Below are positions 52,001-60,621 of a stretch of 64,000 nt of DNA, one piece after another. The notes under the pieces were generated by a model. It had not been told where the DNA came from. It saw nothing but the letters and a program-made list of their open reading frames with translations, and ran no database searches. Every line of letters starts with the position of its first letter. Position 1 is the first letter of the stretch. Source of the stretch: Paraburkholderia sp. CNPSo 3274 (GTDB taxonomy: Bacteria > Pseudomonadota > Gammaproteobacteria > Burkholderiales > Burkholderiaceae); contig NZ_JAMBPR010000025.1 in NCBI RefSeq assembly GCF_024206475.1, positions 1 through 64,000 on the forward strand, written 5' to 3'. The translations under genes were made by a program, and so were the position numbers.

Positions 52001-53177
52001 CATAGGCGCCCTGCGTGTCGGCGGGATTGCGCAGCGTGAGCGGCACGGCCGCGTCGCGGGCGTCTTCCCATGCTTCGCGCGCGTCGGGCAGATCGAGGTT
52101 CGAAACCGTGAAGCCCGTGAGGCCGGCCTTCGGGCGCGCGCCGCGGCCCGTCGCGCCTTCGTCGCGGATTTCGCCGCCCGAGCCCGTTGCCGCGCCCGCG
52201 AACGGCGAGATCGCGGTGGGGTGGTTGTGCGTCTCCACCTTCATCAGCGTGTGCGTGAGTTCGGTGTGGCGGCCGTAACGTTCACCCGGCTCGCCAGGCG
52301 TGCCGTCGGCGTTGTGCTTGCGCGGGAACCAGCGCTCCGCGACCGCGCCTTCCATGATCGACGAGTTGTCCGAGTACGCGACGATCGTGCCCTGCGGGCT
52401 GATCTTCTCGGTGTTGCGGATCATCGCGAAGAGCGACATATCCTGATCCTGGCCGTCGATCGTCCAGTTCGCGTTGAAGATCTTGTGGCGGCAGTGCTCG
52501 CTGTTGGCCTGCGCGAACATCATCAGCTCGACGTCGGTCGGGTTGCGCTCGAGCTTCTTGAAGTTGTCGACGAGGTAGTCGATTTCATCGTCGGCGAGCG
52601 CGAGGCCCAGTTCGCCGTTGGCCGCCTCCAGCGCCGCACGGCCGTGGCCGAGCACGTCGACAGTCTGCATCGGACGGGCCGGCAGTTCGTCGAACAGATG
52701 CAGCGCCGCGCCGCGCGAAGCCGCCACGCTTTCCGTCATGCGGTCGTGCAGTGCCGCGGCGACAGCGGCGTGCGCCTCGTCCGAAAGTGTCTTCTTGCCA
52801 CCGAGCAGGCCCGACTTGAGCACCACGGTGTATTCGACGCCGCGCTCGATGCGGCGCACCTGCTCGAGGCCGCAATGGTGCGCGATGTCCGTGGCCTTGC
52901 TCGCCCACGGCGACACCGTGCCAAAGCGCGGCACGACGAGGAACGTGAGCGCGCTGCCGCGCTCCTGCGGAGCCGCGAATGGCGCGCCGTAGTGCATCAG
53001 CGCTTCGATCTTCGCGCTGTCGTCAGCGGAAAGCTGCGCGGCCGAGTTGACGAAATGCAGATACTGGCCGTACACGCCGACGATGTTGGCGTCGATACGC
53101 TGAAGCGTCTCGAGCAGGCGGGTCTGACGGAAGTCGGAAAGGGCCGAAGCGCCGGGGAAACACGAGAAGTGGGCCAT
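49092..53177 (-). CDS. purL: Phosphoribosylformylglycinamidine synthase
   Basis: A 1361-residue large-type FGAM synthase (PurL with fused glutaminase) for purine synthesis. The N-terminal domain (ETLQRIDANIVGVYGQYLHF), two AIR-synthase-like halves (HNHPTAISPFAGAATGSGGE, then SIHDVGAGGLSNAFPELV and VGKDSLSMRT) and the C-terminal class I glutaminase are present. The nucleophile cysteine is in ALGICNGCQMMSSL and the His/Glu pair in MSWHPEAWGEASPW. Full length. Transcribed alone; no nearby purine gene. Confidence 0.97.
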   Translation of the reverse strand: MAHFSCFPGASALSDFRQTRLLETLQRIDANIVGVYGQYLHFVNSAAQLSADDSAKIEALMHYGAPFAAPQERGSALTFLVVPRFGTVSPWASKATDIAHHCGLEQVRRIERGVEYTVVLKSGLLGGKKTLSDEAHAAVAAALHDRMTESVAASRGAALHLFDELPARPMQTVDVLGHGRAALEAANGELGLALADDEIDYLVDNFKKLERNPTDVELMMFAQANSEHCRHKIFNANWTIDGQDQDMSLFAMIRNTEKISPQGTIVAYSDNSSIMEGAVAERWFPRKHNADGTPGEPGERYGRHTELTHTLMKVETHNHPTAISPFAGAATGSGGEIRDEGATGRGARPKAGLTGFTVSNLDLPDAREAWEDARDAAVPLTLRNPADTQGAYGRPDRIASPLQIMIDGPLGGAAFNNEFGRPNLGGYFRTYEQNVAGTVRGYHKPIMIAGGIGNISAQHTHKHDLPAGTLLVQIGGPGMRIGMGGGAASSMATGTNTAELDFDSVQRGNPEIERRAQEVINSCWQLGERNPILSIHDVGAGGLSNAFPELVDGADKGARFELRKVQLEETGLSPREIWSNESQERYVLAIAPADLAEFQAICERERCPFAVVGVATDARDLKLIDTDEQALAANGGHQPVDMPMDILLGKPPRMHRNVEHASVPLAPVEVTGVSFDEVAKSVLRHPTVGSKSFLITIGDRSVGGTTVRDQMVGPWQVPVADCAITALDYAGYKGEAMTMAERTPLAVIDAPASGRMAVGEAITNIASAPILSLDKLKLSANWMAACGAPGEDAALYDTVKAIGMELCPALGIGIPVGKDSLSMRTKWNEEGVAKEVVAPVSLIISAFAPVDDVRRHLTPQLRRVDEVGESVLIAIDLGRGKNRMGGSIFAQVTQQVGDAVPDVDNAEDLKQFFTAIQQLNANEQLLAYHDRSDGGLWATVCEMAFAGHTGVSLNVDMLTLDSEHESDYGDAKDWAKQTSGRREDRTLRALFSEELGAVIQVPAQQRDAVMAVLRTHGLSVCSHVIGTLNPRDSIEVYRDAKRIYAAPRSELQRVWSEVSWRIARLRDNPACADSEYDALLDAADPGMQPHLTFDPAEDIAAPFIGKGTRPRVAILREQGVNSHLETAYAFDRAGFDAHDVHMSDLLEGRATLADFAGAVACGGFSYGDVLGAGEGWAKTIRFNAKLADMFAAFFARQDTFALGICNGCQMMSSLASMIPGAQAWPKFTRNKSEQFEARFSLVEVQGSPSIFFNGMEGSRIPVAVAHGEGFADFSQQGDISKVAVAMRYVDHHAQATEAYPFNPNGSPQGITSVTTPDGRFTVLMPHAERVQRTVTMSWHPEAWGEASPWMRAFQNARKWVG

Positions 53178-53518
53178 GGACTGGGGCGTTGCGTCGAGGT
53201 TGCGTCAGAGTTGCGTCGCGGCTTCGCCTCGCGCGAAACACGTCGCAAGGTGGCGATGCGTCGCGCGGGGATGGCGACGGTCAGGCGAAGGGAGACCGCG
53301 ATTATAACCCGGAAGGCCTGTCCTGACCGCCCCGGCGGCCACGCGGGACGCGTGTGACAACCCGGCCTCGCGCATGGCGACGCGGACGCTTTCGCTGCTA
53401 TGATTGCGCGTTTCGTCTGATCGGCGCACCCGGGCATGGGTTCGGCGCGCCGCACGCCCCACCTTCGGCAGGACGCCCTCACCCGAGCGCGCGCCACCTG
53501 CCTGCAGATCGTATCGTC

Positions 53519-54814
53519 ATGGATGTCATCGTCATCGGCGGCGGAATCGCCGGCATCGCTACCGCCTGGCAGCTGCGCGCGGCCGGGCATCGCGTCTGCG
53601 TGATCGAACGCCACGCCACTGTCGCGCAAGGCGCGACCTACGGCCATAGCGGCATTGCGCTGCCCACGCCGCTCGACGTCTGGTTCGGCCCCACCTTCCT
53701 GCGCAATGGCCGTCAATCGTCCGGCGGCGTGATCAGCAAGACGGGTTGGCGCGGACCGGCGCACGGTTTCGTCAAACGCCTCGCCACGCTGCACGGCTCC
53801 GAGGCGTTCGCCGAACGCTACGCGCACTTGCGCCCGCTCATCGAGTCGGCGCAAGCGGCGCTCGCCGACATCGACGCGCGCTTCCAGCTCGACTACGAGC
53901 AGCGCGACGGCCTGCTCTACCTCGTGCGCGGCAACGACGAATGGTCTCTCACGCAACCGGCCCTCGAGCTGCTGCGCCGCTTCGAGACGCCGCATCACGC
54001 GCTTTCGCCCGCGGAATGCGTGGCTTTCGACCATGCCATCCCCGCCGATCCGCCGTTTGCGGGCGGCGTGCGCTTCGAGACCGGCCGGGTAGCCAACTGC
54101 CCGCTCTTCGTGAAGCTGCTCAAGCAGGTGCTCGACGCCCAGGGTGGCGTGCAGTTCGAGATGAGCCGCGAGGTCAGCGCGATCCGCCTGGAAGACCGGC
54201 GCGCGGCGGTGGAACTCGCGCCGCCTGCGCACGAAGCGGGCCGCTCGCGCGACGTCGAGGTGATCTCGGGCGACGCCGTCGTCGTCGCCGCGGGCGCGCA
54301 AACGCCGCAGCTTCTCGCGCCGCTCGGCCTCAAGATGCCGTTCTATCCGCTGCGCATGCACACGCTCAATTCGCCGGTGGCGCACGAGGAATGCGTGCCG
54401 CAGACCACGATCGTCGATGCGGGCAAGCGCATCGCCATCGCGCGCATGAATCACCGGCTGCGCATCTCGGGCGCCGCCGTGCTGCTGCGCGCGCAGGAAG
54501 TCGATGACGCGCTGCCAGAAGCGCTCACCGAAGGCGCCCTCGCGCTGCTGGGCGAGGCGTCGCGCGACTGGGCGCCGGGCGCCGCGCGCATTTCGGCCGC
54601 GCTCGCCTGGGAAGGCATGAAGCTGCTTTCCGCCGACGGCCTGCCGGCGGTCGGCAGCGTGAGCCATCCGCGCCTGTTCGTCAACGCGGGCCACGGGCCG
54701 GCAGGCTGGGCGCTTTCGCTCGGCTCGGCGCGTCTCATCGCCCAGCAGATCTCCAACACGACGCCTGACCTGCCTGCCGATACCATCAAGGCGCTCTCGC
54801 CGGGCCGCGATTGA
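53519..54814 (+). CDS. FAD-dependent D-amino-acid dehydrogenase-like oxidoreductase
   Basis: A 431-residue DadA-family flavoprotein. The FAD dinucleotide motif is DVIVIGGGIAGIATAWQL at the N-terminus, followed by the DadA-like ERHATVAQGATYGHSGIALP and PLDVWFGPTFLRNGRQSSGG. GDAVVVAAGAQTPQLL is the second FAD contact, and VNAGHGPAGWALSLGSARLIA the C-terminal one. It would oxidise a D-amino acid to the keto acid; the real substrate is not evident. The ATG at 53519 directly starts the FAD motif; a longer upstream frame has no ribosome site. Confidence 0.9.
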   Translation: MDVIVIGGGIAGIATAWQLRAAGHRVCVIERHATVAQGATYGHSGIALPTPLDVWFGPTFLRNGRQSSGGVISKTGWRGPAHGFVKRLATLHGSEAFAERYAHLRPLIESAQAALADIDARFQLDYEQRDGLLYLVRGNDEWSLTQPALELLRRFETPHHALSPAECVAFDHAIPADPPFAGGVRFETGRVANCPLFVKLLKQVLDAQGGVQFEMSREVSAIRLEDRRAAVELAPPAHEAGRSRDVEVISGDAVVVAAGAQTPQLLAPLGLKMPFYPLRMHTLNSPVAHEECVPQTTIVDAGKRIAIARMNHRLRISGAAVLLRAQEVDDALPEALTEGALALLGEASRDWAPGAARISAALAWEGMKLLSADGLPAVGSVSHPRLFVNAGHGPAGWALSLGSARLIAQQISNTTPDLPADTIKALSPGRD

Positions 54815-54934
54815 GCGGCGCTCGCGCGTGTGGCGTTGCCGCGCGAGTGTGCCGGTCCACCGCGCTCCTGAGGCGTGCCGTCTGAGGGCTCGCTCGGGTA
54901 TCGTTGCGATGTCGCCTCTCAGGACCGCATCGTC

Positions 54935-56527
54935 ATGACGCACGCTCAATACACCTCTGGCGTCGGGCAACCGGCGCTCGTCAATCCGCACGATCGTGCG
55001 GTCCCGCTTCTTGCCGTCGAACAGCTGCGCGAGGCCGAAGTCGCCGCGCAGTCCATTCTGCCTCCTCACACGCTCATGGCGCGCGCAGGCGCCGCCGCCG
55101 CGCACTTCCTGAGCGAGCAGCTCGCGCATGCGCCCTCGTCCGCGAGCGACAAACCGGTCTGGTTCGCCGCCGGGCCAGGCAACAACGGCGGCGACGCCCT
55201 CGTCGTCGCCACCGAGCTGCATCGCGCGGGCGTCGCAGTGGAAGTCTGCATGCCCGTCGAGGTCAAGCCCGCCGACGCGCGCTGGGCGCTCGCCGAGGCG
55301 CGCGCGGCGGGCGTGCCGATCGCCGCGTCGGCGCCCGCATCGTTCGACGCTTACGGCTGGCTAGTCGACGGGATGTTCGGCATTGGTCTCGCGCGCGGGC
55401 TCGAAGGCGTATTCGCCGAACTCGCCGAAAAACTCTCGGCACGCGCGCGCAGCCATGGCCACGTGCTCGCGCTCGACGTGCCGAGCGGCCTCGACAGCGA
55501 CACCGGCAACGTGGTCGGCGGCGGCCTCGCCGTGCGCGCGACACACACCGCGACCTTCATCGCCGCCAAGCCCGGCCTGTACACGGGCGTCGGGCGCGAC
55601 TACGCTGGCGCCGTCGCGGTCGCGCCAATCGGCATCGACACCGAAGGCACGGCGGGCGCCGCACGCCTGATCACGCCCGCGCTCTTCGCCGCCGCCCTGC
55701 CCGCACGCGACTTCGCCACCCACAAGGGCACGTTCGGCACGCTCGCTGTCGTGGGCGGCGACACCGGCATGTGCGGCGCGCCGATTCTCGCAGCGCGCGC
55801 GGCGCTCCTCACCGGCGCGGGCAAGGTTCACGTGGGCTTTCTCGGCAGCGACGCGCCGGCCTACGACGCCCCGCACCCCGAGCTCATGCTGCACGCGGCG
55901 GCCAAACTCGCGCTCGGCGCGATGGACGCCGTCGCGGCGGGTTGCGGCATGGGCGGTAGCGCGTCGGCACGCCAGCTCGTGGACGCCATCCTGCGCCTTC
56001 ACGCCCCCGTGCTCCTCGATGCCGATGCCCTCAATCTCGTCGCGCGCGACGAGGCGCTCGCGGCACACGTCGCGCAGTCGGCCGCCGCGCGCGGCGTGCC
56101 TTGCGTGCTCACGCCGCATCCGCTCGAAGCGGCGCGCCTCCTCGGCTGCGACACCGCCGCGGTGCAGCGCGACCGCCTCGCCGCAGCGCGAACACTTGCC
56201 GCCCGCTATGCGGCTGTTGCCGTGCTCAAAGGCAGCGGCACCGTGGTCGCGGCGCCCGACGGCCGCGTCGCCGTCAATCCCACCGGAAATGCGGGCCTCG
56301 CCACGGGCGGGACCGGCGACGTGCTCGGCGGCATGATCGGCGCGCTGCTGGTCCAGCGAGTGCCGCCCTACGAGGCGGCGCTCGCGGGCGTCTATCTGCA
56401 CGGCCTCGCCGCCGACACGCTGTGCGCTCAAGGCGACGGCCCCTCGGGCCTCACGGCGGGCGAACTCGCGCCAGCGGTGCGCAGGCTCATGAACCGGCTC
56501 TTTTACGCGCCGCCTTATGCGGCCTGA
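54935..56527 (+). CDS. nnr: Bifunctional NAD(P)H-hydrate repair enzyme
   Basis: A 530-residue fusion of NAD(P)HX epimerase (YjeF_N, about 1-240) and ADP/ATP-dependent NAD(P)HX dehydratase (about 250-530). The epimerase part has VWFAAGPGNNGGDALVVATE, DVPSGLDSDTGNVVG and the C-terminal TFIAAKPGLYTG. The dehydratase part has KGTFGTLAVVGGDTGMCGAP, LLDADALNLVARD, VLTPHPLEAARLLGCD and NPTGNAGLATGGTGDVLGGM. ATG 54935 is used; the 60-base extension upstream lacks support. Confidence 0.95.
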   Translation: MTHAQYTSGVGQPALVNPHDRAVPLLAVEQLREAEVAAQSILPPHTLMARAGAAAAHFLSEQLAHAPSSASDKPVWFAAGPGNNGGDALVVATELHRAGVAVEVCMPVEVKPADARWALAEARAAGVPIAASAPASFDAYGWLVDGMFGIGLARGLEGVFAELAEKLSARARSHGHVLALDVPSGLDSDTGNVVGGGLAVRATHTATFIAAKPGLYTGVGRDYAGAVAVAPIGIDTEGTAGAARLITPALFAAALPARDFATHKGTFGTLAVVGGDTGMCGAPILAARAALLTGAGKVHVGFLGSDAPAYDAPHPELMLHAAAKLALGAMDAVAAGCGMGGSASARQLVDAILRLHAPVLLDADALNLVARDEALAAHVAQSAAARGVPCVLTPHPLEAARLLGCDTAAVQRDRLAAARTLAARYAAVAVLKGSGTVVAAPDGRVAVNPTGNAGLATGGTGDVLGGMIGALLVQRVPPYEAALAGVYLHGLAADTLCAQGDGPSGLTAGELAPAVRRLMNRLFYAPPYAA

Positions 56528-56781
56528 AGCGCCCCGTCGCACGTCCGCTCGCGCGGCACGCGGCTTGCTTCACAATGACGTTTGCCCCACCTCCCGCGCC
56601 TGGCACAGCCGCAGGCGTCACAACGCTGCGCAGTGTCGCGCGAGGCCGCTATACTGATTCTCCGCACGCCGCCTTCCACCGGAGGCGGCCCGTGCTTCCC
56701 CGCGGCGCGCGAAGCGCGCGTTCGGCCTGACCGGCGAACCGCAACTGCCGCCCTCCATTCGTGATCCCTCGCTAGACGAAC

Positions 56782-58401
56782 ATGACGAATCCGCTCCCCG
56801 CCTGGTCCGCGCTACAGACGCATTACGAACAGATCCGCGACGAAAAGCTGCGCGACTGGTTCGCCCCCGCCAACGACCCTGCGCCGACGCGCGCCGAACG
56901 TTTCACGTTCGCAGGTGCCGGTCTCGGCGCCGACTTGTCGAAGAACCGCATCACCGACGCCACGCTCAAGCTGCTCGTGCAGCTCGCTCGCGAGGCCGGC
57001 GTGGAAGCGCGCCGCGATGCGATGTTCAAGGGCGAAGTCGTCAACCCGACTGAAGGCCGCGCGGCGCTGCACACCGCCTTGCGCGCCACCGAAGCCGACG
57101 CGCCGTTCCACGCCCAGATCCTCGCCGAGCGCGCGAAGATGGCGAAGTTCGCCGACGCCGTGCGCAGCGGCGCATGGACGGGCTACACGGGCAAGCGTAT
57201 CCGCCATGTCGTGAATATCGGCATCGGCGGCTCGGACCTCGGGCCGAAAATGGTCGTGCACGCGCTCAAGCATCTCGAACTGCCCGAGATCACCTCGCAC
57301 TTCGTCTCGAATGTCGACGGCGCGGACCTGTGGCGCACGATCGAAAACATCGATCCGGAAGAGACGCTGGCGATCATCGTTTCGAAGACTTTCACGACGC
57401 TCGAAACCATGACCAACGCGCTATCCATGCGCGACTGGTTCGTCAAGCACGGCTGTCCGGAAGGCGAACTCGCGAAGCACTTCGTGGGTGTCTCCGCGAA
57501 TCCGGCCGAAGTCGTGAAGTTCGGCATCGCCAAAGAAAACGTGTTCGAGATGTGGGACTGGGTCGGCGGGCGTTATTCGCTGTGGTCGGCCGTTGGCCTC
57601 TCGATCATGATCGCCATCGGGCCGCAGCAGTTCGACGAATTGCTCGCCGGCGCGCACGACATGGACACGCACTTCCGCGAAGCGCCGCTGGAGAAAAACC
57701 TGCCCGTGCTGCTCGGCATGATCGGCGTCTGGTATCGCAACTTCTTCGGCTCGCAGAGCTATCTCGTTGCGCCCTACTCCGAAGCGTTGCACTTCCTGCC
57801 TTCGTATCTCCAGCAGCTCGAAATGGAGAGCAACGGCAAGTCGGCGCGCCTCGACGGCAAGTTCGTCGATTACGCGACCTCGGCGATCACCTGGGGCGAG
57901 CCCGGCACGAACGGCCAGCACGCGTTCTTCCAGATGCTGCACCAGGGCACGACGATCGTGCCGATCGACTTCATCGCCGTGCTCACGCCCGAGCATCCGC
58001 TTGCCGACCATCAACCGAAGCTGCTCGCGAACTGCTTTGCGCAGAGCGAGGCGCTGATGCTTGGCCGCACCGAAGAAGAAGCGCGCAAGATCGCGGGCCC
58101 GGACAAGCCCGAACTCGTGCCGCACATCATGTTCCCCGGCAACCGGCCGACCACCACGCTGCTCGTCGACGCGCTTACCGCGCGCTCGCTCGGCGCGATC
58201 ATCGCGCTGTATGAGCACAAGGTGCTCGTGCAGGCTTCCGTGTGGGACATCAATCCGTTCGATCAGTGGGGCGTGGAGCTCGGCAAGATCCTCGGCAAGG
58301 TGGTCGAAGCCGACTTGAACGCGGCAAGCGCCAATGTGAAGCCGCATGATTCGTCCACAGCCGCGCTGATCGCGCGCGCCCGTGCGGCGCTCAAGCGTTA
58401 G
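56782..58401 (+). CDS. pgi: Glucose-6-phosphate isomerase
   Basis: A 539-residue phosphoglucose isomerase. Signatures are VNIGIGGSDLGPKMV (sugar-phosphate loop), SKTFTTLETMTNA, the EMWDWVGGRYSLWSAVGLSI block and the GEPGTNGQHAFFQMLHQGT catalytic region with Glu and His. The C-terminal INPFDQWGVELGK is the second PGI signature. Length is normal. Separated from nnr by 254 bases with no recognisable gene. Confidence 0.97.
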   Translation: MTNPLPAWSALQTHYEQIRDEKLRDWFAPANDPAPTRAERFTFAGAGLGADLSKNRITDATLKLLVQLAREAGVEARRDAMFKGEVVNPTEGRAALHTALRATEADAPFHAQILAERAKMAKFADAVRSGAWTGYTGKRIRHVVNIGIGGSDLGPKMVVHALKHLELPEITSHFVSNVDGADLWRTIENIDPEETLAIIVSKTFTTLETMTNALSMRDWFVKHGCPEGELAKHFVGVSANPAEVVKFGIAKENVFEMWDWVGGRYSLWSAVGLSIMIAIGPQQFDELLAGAHDMDTHFREAPLEKNLPVLLGMIGVWYRNFFGSQSYLVAPYSEALHFLPSYLQQLEMESNGKSARLDGKFVDYATSAITWGEPGTNGQHAFFQMLHQGTTIVPIDFIAVLTPEHPLADHQPKLLANCFAQSEALMLGRTEEEARKIAGPDKPELVPHIMFPGNRPTTTLLVDALTARSLGAIIALYEHKVLVQASVWDINPFDQWGVELGKILGKVVEADLNAASANVKPHDSSTAALIARARAALKR

Positions 58402-58455
58402 CCCGCGGAGAACCGGCGTGCGTATGCACTGCGTACGCCGTTCATCGGTTAGGCG

Positions 58456-59196
58456 CTACCGCCCGGCTTCGATATTGCTCGCGTTACGCGAGGCCGCCAC
58501 GCCATGCGGCGCGTTGGCCACGCGGCGCCCCGCTTCGATCGTGATGATGGCGTCGCAACGCTGCGCAAGATCGACGTCGTGGGTGACGAGCACGAGCGTC
58601 GCCCCGTTGGCGCGATTGAGTTCAAACATCAAGTCGATGACGGCGTGGCCGGTGGCGGCATCGAGGCTACCGGTGGGCTCGTCGGCGAACAGCACGGCGG
58701 GGTGCGTCACGAACGCGCGGGCGAGCGCCACGCGCTGCTGCTCGCCGCCCGAAAGCAGCTTCGGGTAGTGGCCCGTGCGCTCGGCAAGACCCACGCGCTC
58801 GAGCAGCGTACGCGCGCGAGTGAAGGCGTCACGCGTCGACATGCCGCCCTGCAATTCGAGCGGCAGCGCGACATTCTCCAAAGCGGTGAGATGCGGCATC
58901 AGTTGGAACGACTGGAACACGAAACCCACCGAGCCGTTGCGCAGCGCCGCGCGCTGGTCTTCGGCCATACCGGTAAGCTCCAGGCCTAGCAGGCGCACTG
59001 AACCCGCGCTCGCGCTGTCCAGGCCTGCCAGCAGGCCGAGCAGCGTCGACTTGCCGGAACCGGAAGCGCCGACGATCGCCACGCTCCCGCCCGCCTGCAC
59101 GGTGAGGTCGATGCCGTCAAGGATCGTTAGCTCGCCGGTAGCGTCGGTAACCCGCTTGCTCAAACCCCGTACTTCGATGACTGGATCGCTATTCAT
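58456..59196 (-). CDS. ABC transporter ATP-binding protein (YbbA/LolD-like)
   Basis: A 246-residue ABC ATPase. Walker A GASGSGKST is at 43-51, the Q-loop VFQSFQLMPHLTALENV, signature LLSGGEQQRVALARAFV, Walker B AVLFADEPTGSLDAATG and the H-loop LVLVTHDVDL are complete. It belongs to the MacB/LolD/YbbA group of short exporters, and its position head-to-head with tesA matches E. coli ybbA. The YbbP-type permease that accompanies ybbA is not in this window; pgi lies in its place. Start 59196 was chosen; ATG at 59214 would overlap the tesA coding strand. Confidence 0.92.
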   Translation of the reverse strand: MNSDPVIEVRGLSKRVTDATGELTILDGIDLTVQAGGSVAIVGASGSGKSTLLGLLAGLDSASAGSVRLLGLELTGMAEDQRAALRNGSVGFVFQSFQLMPHLTALENVALPLELQGGMSTRDAFTRARTLLERVGLAERTGHYPKLLSGGEQQRVALARAFVTHPAVLFADEPTGSLDAATGHAVIDLMFELNRANGATLVLVTHDVDLAQRCDAIITIEAGRRVANAPHGVAASRNASNIEAGR

Positions 59197-59202
59197 TCGC
59201 AC

Positions 59203-59976
59203 ATGATGACGCACAGGTTAGCCGTGAACCCGAAGCGCGCCCCGTGGCGCGCCGCCCTTTCCCGCGCTCGGTCCCGCTTCAGCGCGTTTGCCTCCATCGC
59301 CACCTTAACCGCCGCGGCCTTGCTCGGCACCTTATGCGGCGCCGCCGGCACCGCTCTCGCGGCCACGCCCGTCTCCACGGCCAACGCGGCGACGAACCCC
59401 GCCGCCACGGCAAAACCGAACATCGTCGTGCTCGGCGACAGCCTTTCCGCCGAATACGGCCTGCCGCGCGATACTGGCTGGGTGGCCCTGCTGCGCCAGC
59501 GGCTCGCTAGCGAGCGGATCGATTATAACGTTGCGAATGCGAGCATCAGCGGGGACACGACCAGCGGCGGACTCACGCGCCTGCCGCTCGTCATGCAGCG
59601 CATCACGCCCGCGATCGTGATCGTCGAACTGGGCGCAAACGACGCACTGCGCGGTGTGCCGCTCACGACGACGGATAGCAATCTGCGCGCCATCGTCGCG
59701 CAGATTCGCCAGGGCGGCGCGAAACCCGTACTCATCGGCATGTACGTGCCGCCCAACTACGGGCCCGACTACACGCGTGACTTCCACGCCATCTACGAAC
59801 GGCTTGCGAAGGAACTGAACGTGCCGCTCGTGCCCTTTCTGCTCGCCGGTCTTGCCGACAAGCCCGAACTCTTCCAGGCCGATCAGATCCATCCCACCCA
59901 GCAGGCACAGCCCTTGCTGCTCGATAACGTGTGGCCAACGCTCAAGCCGCTGCTCGGCAGTGGCGTGCGGCGCTGA
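59203..59976 (+). CDS. tesA: Arylesterase / thioesterase I (TesA-like GDSL hydrolase)
   Basis: A 257-residue SGNH hydrolase of the periplasm. The signal sequence spans about residues 20-54. The nucleophile motif GDSLS is at 78-82 (Ser80), GAND supplies Asn, and DQIHPT near the end carries the catalytic Asp-His pair. Relatives are TesA/YbbB thioesterases and arylesterases. Starts at 59203 and 59206 are both possible. The 5' end is six bases from the start of the divergent ABC gene. Confidence 0.92.
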   Translation: MMTHRLAVNPKRAPWRAALSRARSRFSAFASIATLTAAALLGTLCGAAGTALAATPVSTANAATNPAATAKPNIVVLGDSLSAEYGLPRDTGWVALLRQRLASERIDYNVANASISGDTTSGGLTRLPLVMQRITPAIVIVELGANDALRGVPLTTTDSNLRAIVAQIRQGGAKPVLIGMYVPPNYGPDYTRDFHAIYERLAKELNVPLVPFLLAGLADKPELFQADQIHPTQQAQPLLLDNVWPTLKPLLGSGVRR

Positions 59977-60180
59977 CGCAGCAGCTGGGCAACCGGGCGG
60001 GCGTCATCAACGGGCGCCTTTTCTCAGGGCCCCGCCCTTAGTGCGTGCAGGCCGCTCGAGCTTCTCAGGCAGCGTGGCGCGGGCAACCGCGTCTCGCCAT
60101 TGGCCCCTTTTTGCGTCAGACACGCAAGCCCGAGAGGCTTCGCTGCCTGAATCCGACCGACCCTGACTGGAGGAAGAAGC

Positions 60181-60528
60181 ATGAAATATTTACCTCTCAT
60201 TGTCGTTACGGCAGCCCTTGCTGCCTGCGCCAATCAGCCAATGCCGAGCGGAGCGCAGTCCGTCGGCACGAGCCAACAACCGCCTGCGACCGTTGCGCAA
60301 TGCATCGCGCAAAAGTGGGCCGACAAGTCGCAGCAGCAAGTCGTCTCGCAGTCCGTGCTCGCCAACGGCCAGGCTGTCGACGTCTACGTCCCTGGCCAGC
60401 AGCCGCCTAACGGCGCAGCGGCAACGGTGCGCCCGGCGTGGAGCGCCAGCGCGAAGACGTGGGTCGGCTTCCGCTCCGGCGGCGGCGCGGGTGGAGACGC
60501 CACCAGCGACATCAGCGCCTGCCTCTGA
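60181..60528 (+). CDS. Small lipoprotein of unknown function
   Basis: A 115-residue protein with a lipoprotein signal MKYLPLIVVTAALAAC (lipobox LAAC, Cys at 16). It is rich in Gln, Ala and Ser, with CIAQKWADKSQQQV and VDVYVPGQQPPNGAAATVRP. A TGGAGGAAG ribosome site precedes the ATG. No domain is recognised. Followed by a strong terminator. Confidence 0.85.
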   Translation: MKYLPLIVVTAALAACANQPMPSGAQSVGTSQQPPATVAQCIAQKWADKSQQQVVSQSVLANGQAVDVYVPGQQPPNGAAATVRPAWSASAKTWVGFRSGGGAGGDATSDISACL

Positions 60529-60546
60529 TTTCCGCTCGTCAGAACG

Positions 60547-60580
60547 CAAAAGCCCCGCATTGTTTCGCGGGGCTTTTTTG
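60547..60580 (+). terminator. Intrinsic terminator (bidirectional) after the small lipoprotein
   Basis: Perfect 10-bp stem AAAGCCCCGC / GCGGGGCTTT (60549-60558 with 60567-60576) plus TTTTTT. It lies 42 bases from the convergent end of ppiD, which it could also terminate. Confidence 0.93.
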
Positions 60581-60621
60581 TGCCGGCTCCGGACGCCGGC
60601 GGGCAGATACGCGGGTCGTGC

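Noticed and set aside
51123..53357. A 744-codon plus-strand frame opposite purL
   Set aside because: Antisense of a conserved gene in high-GC DNA; no recognisable motif.
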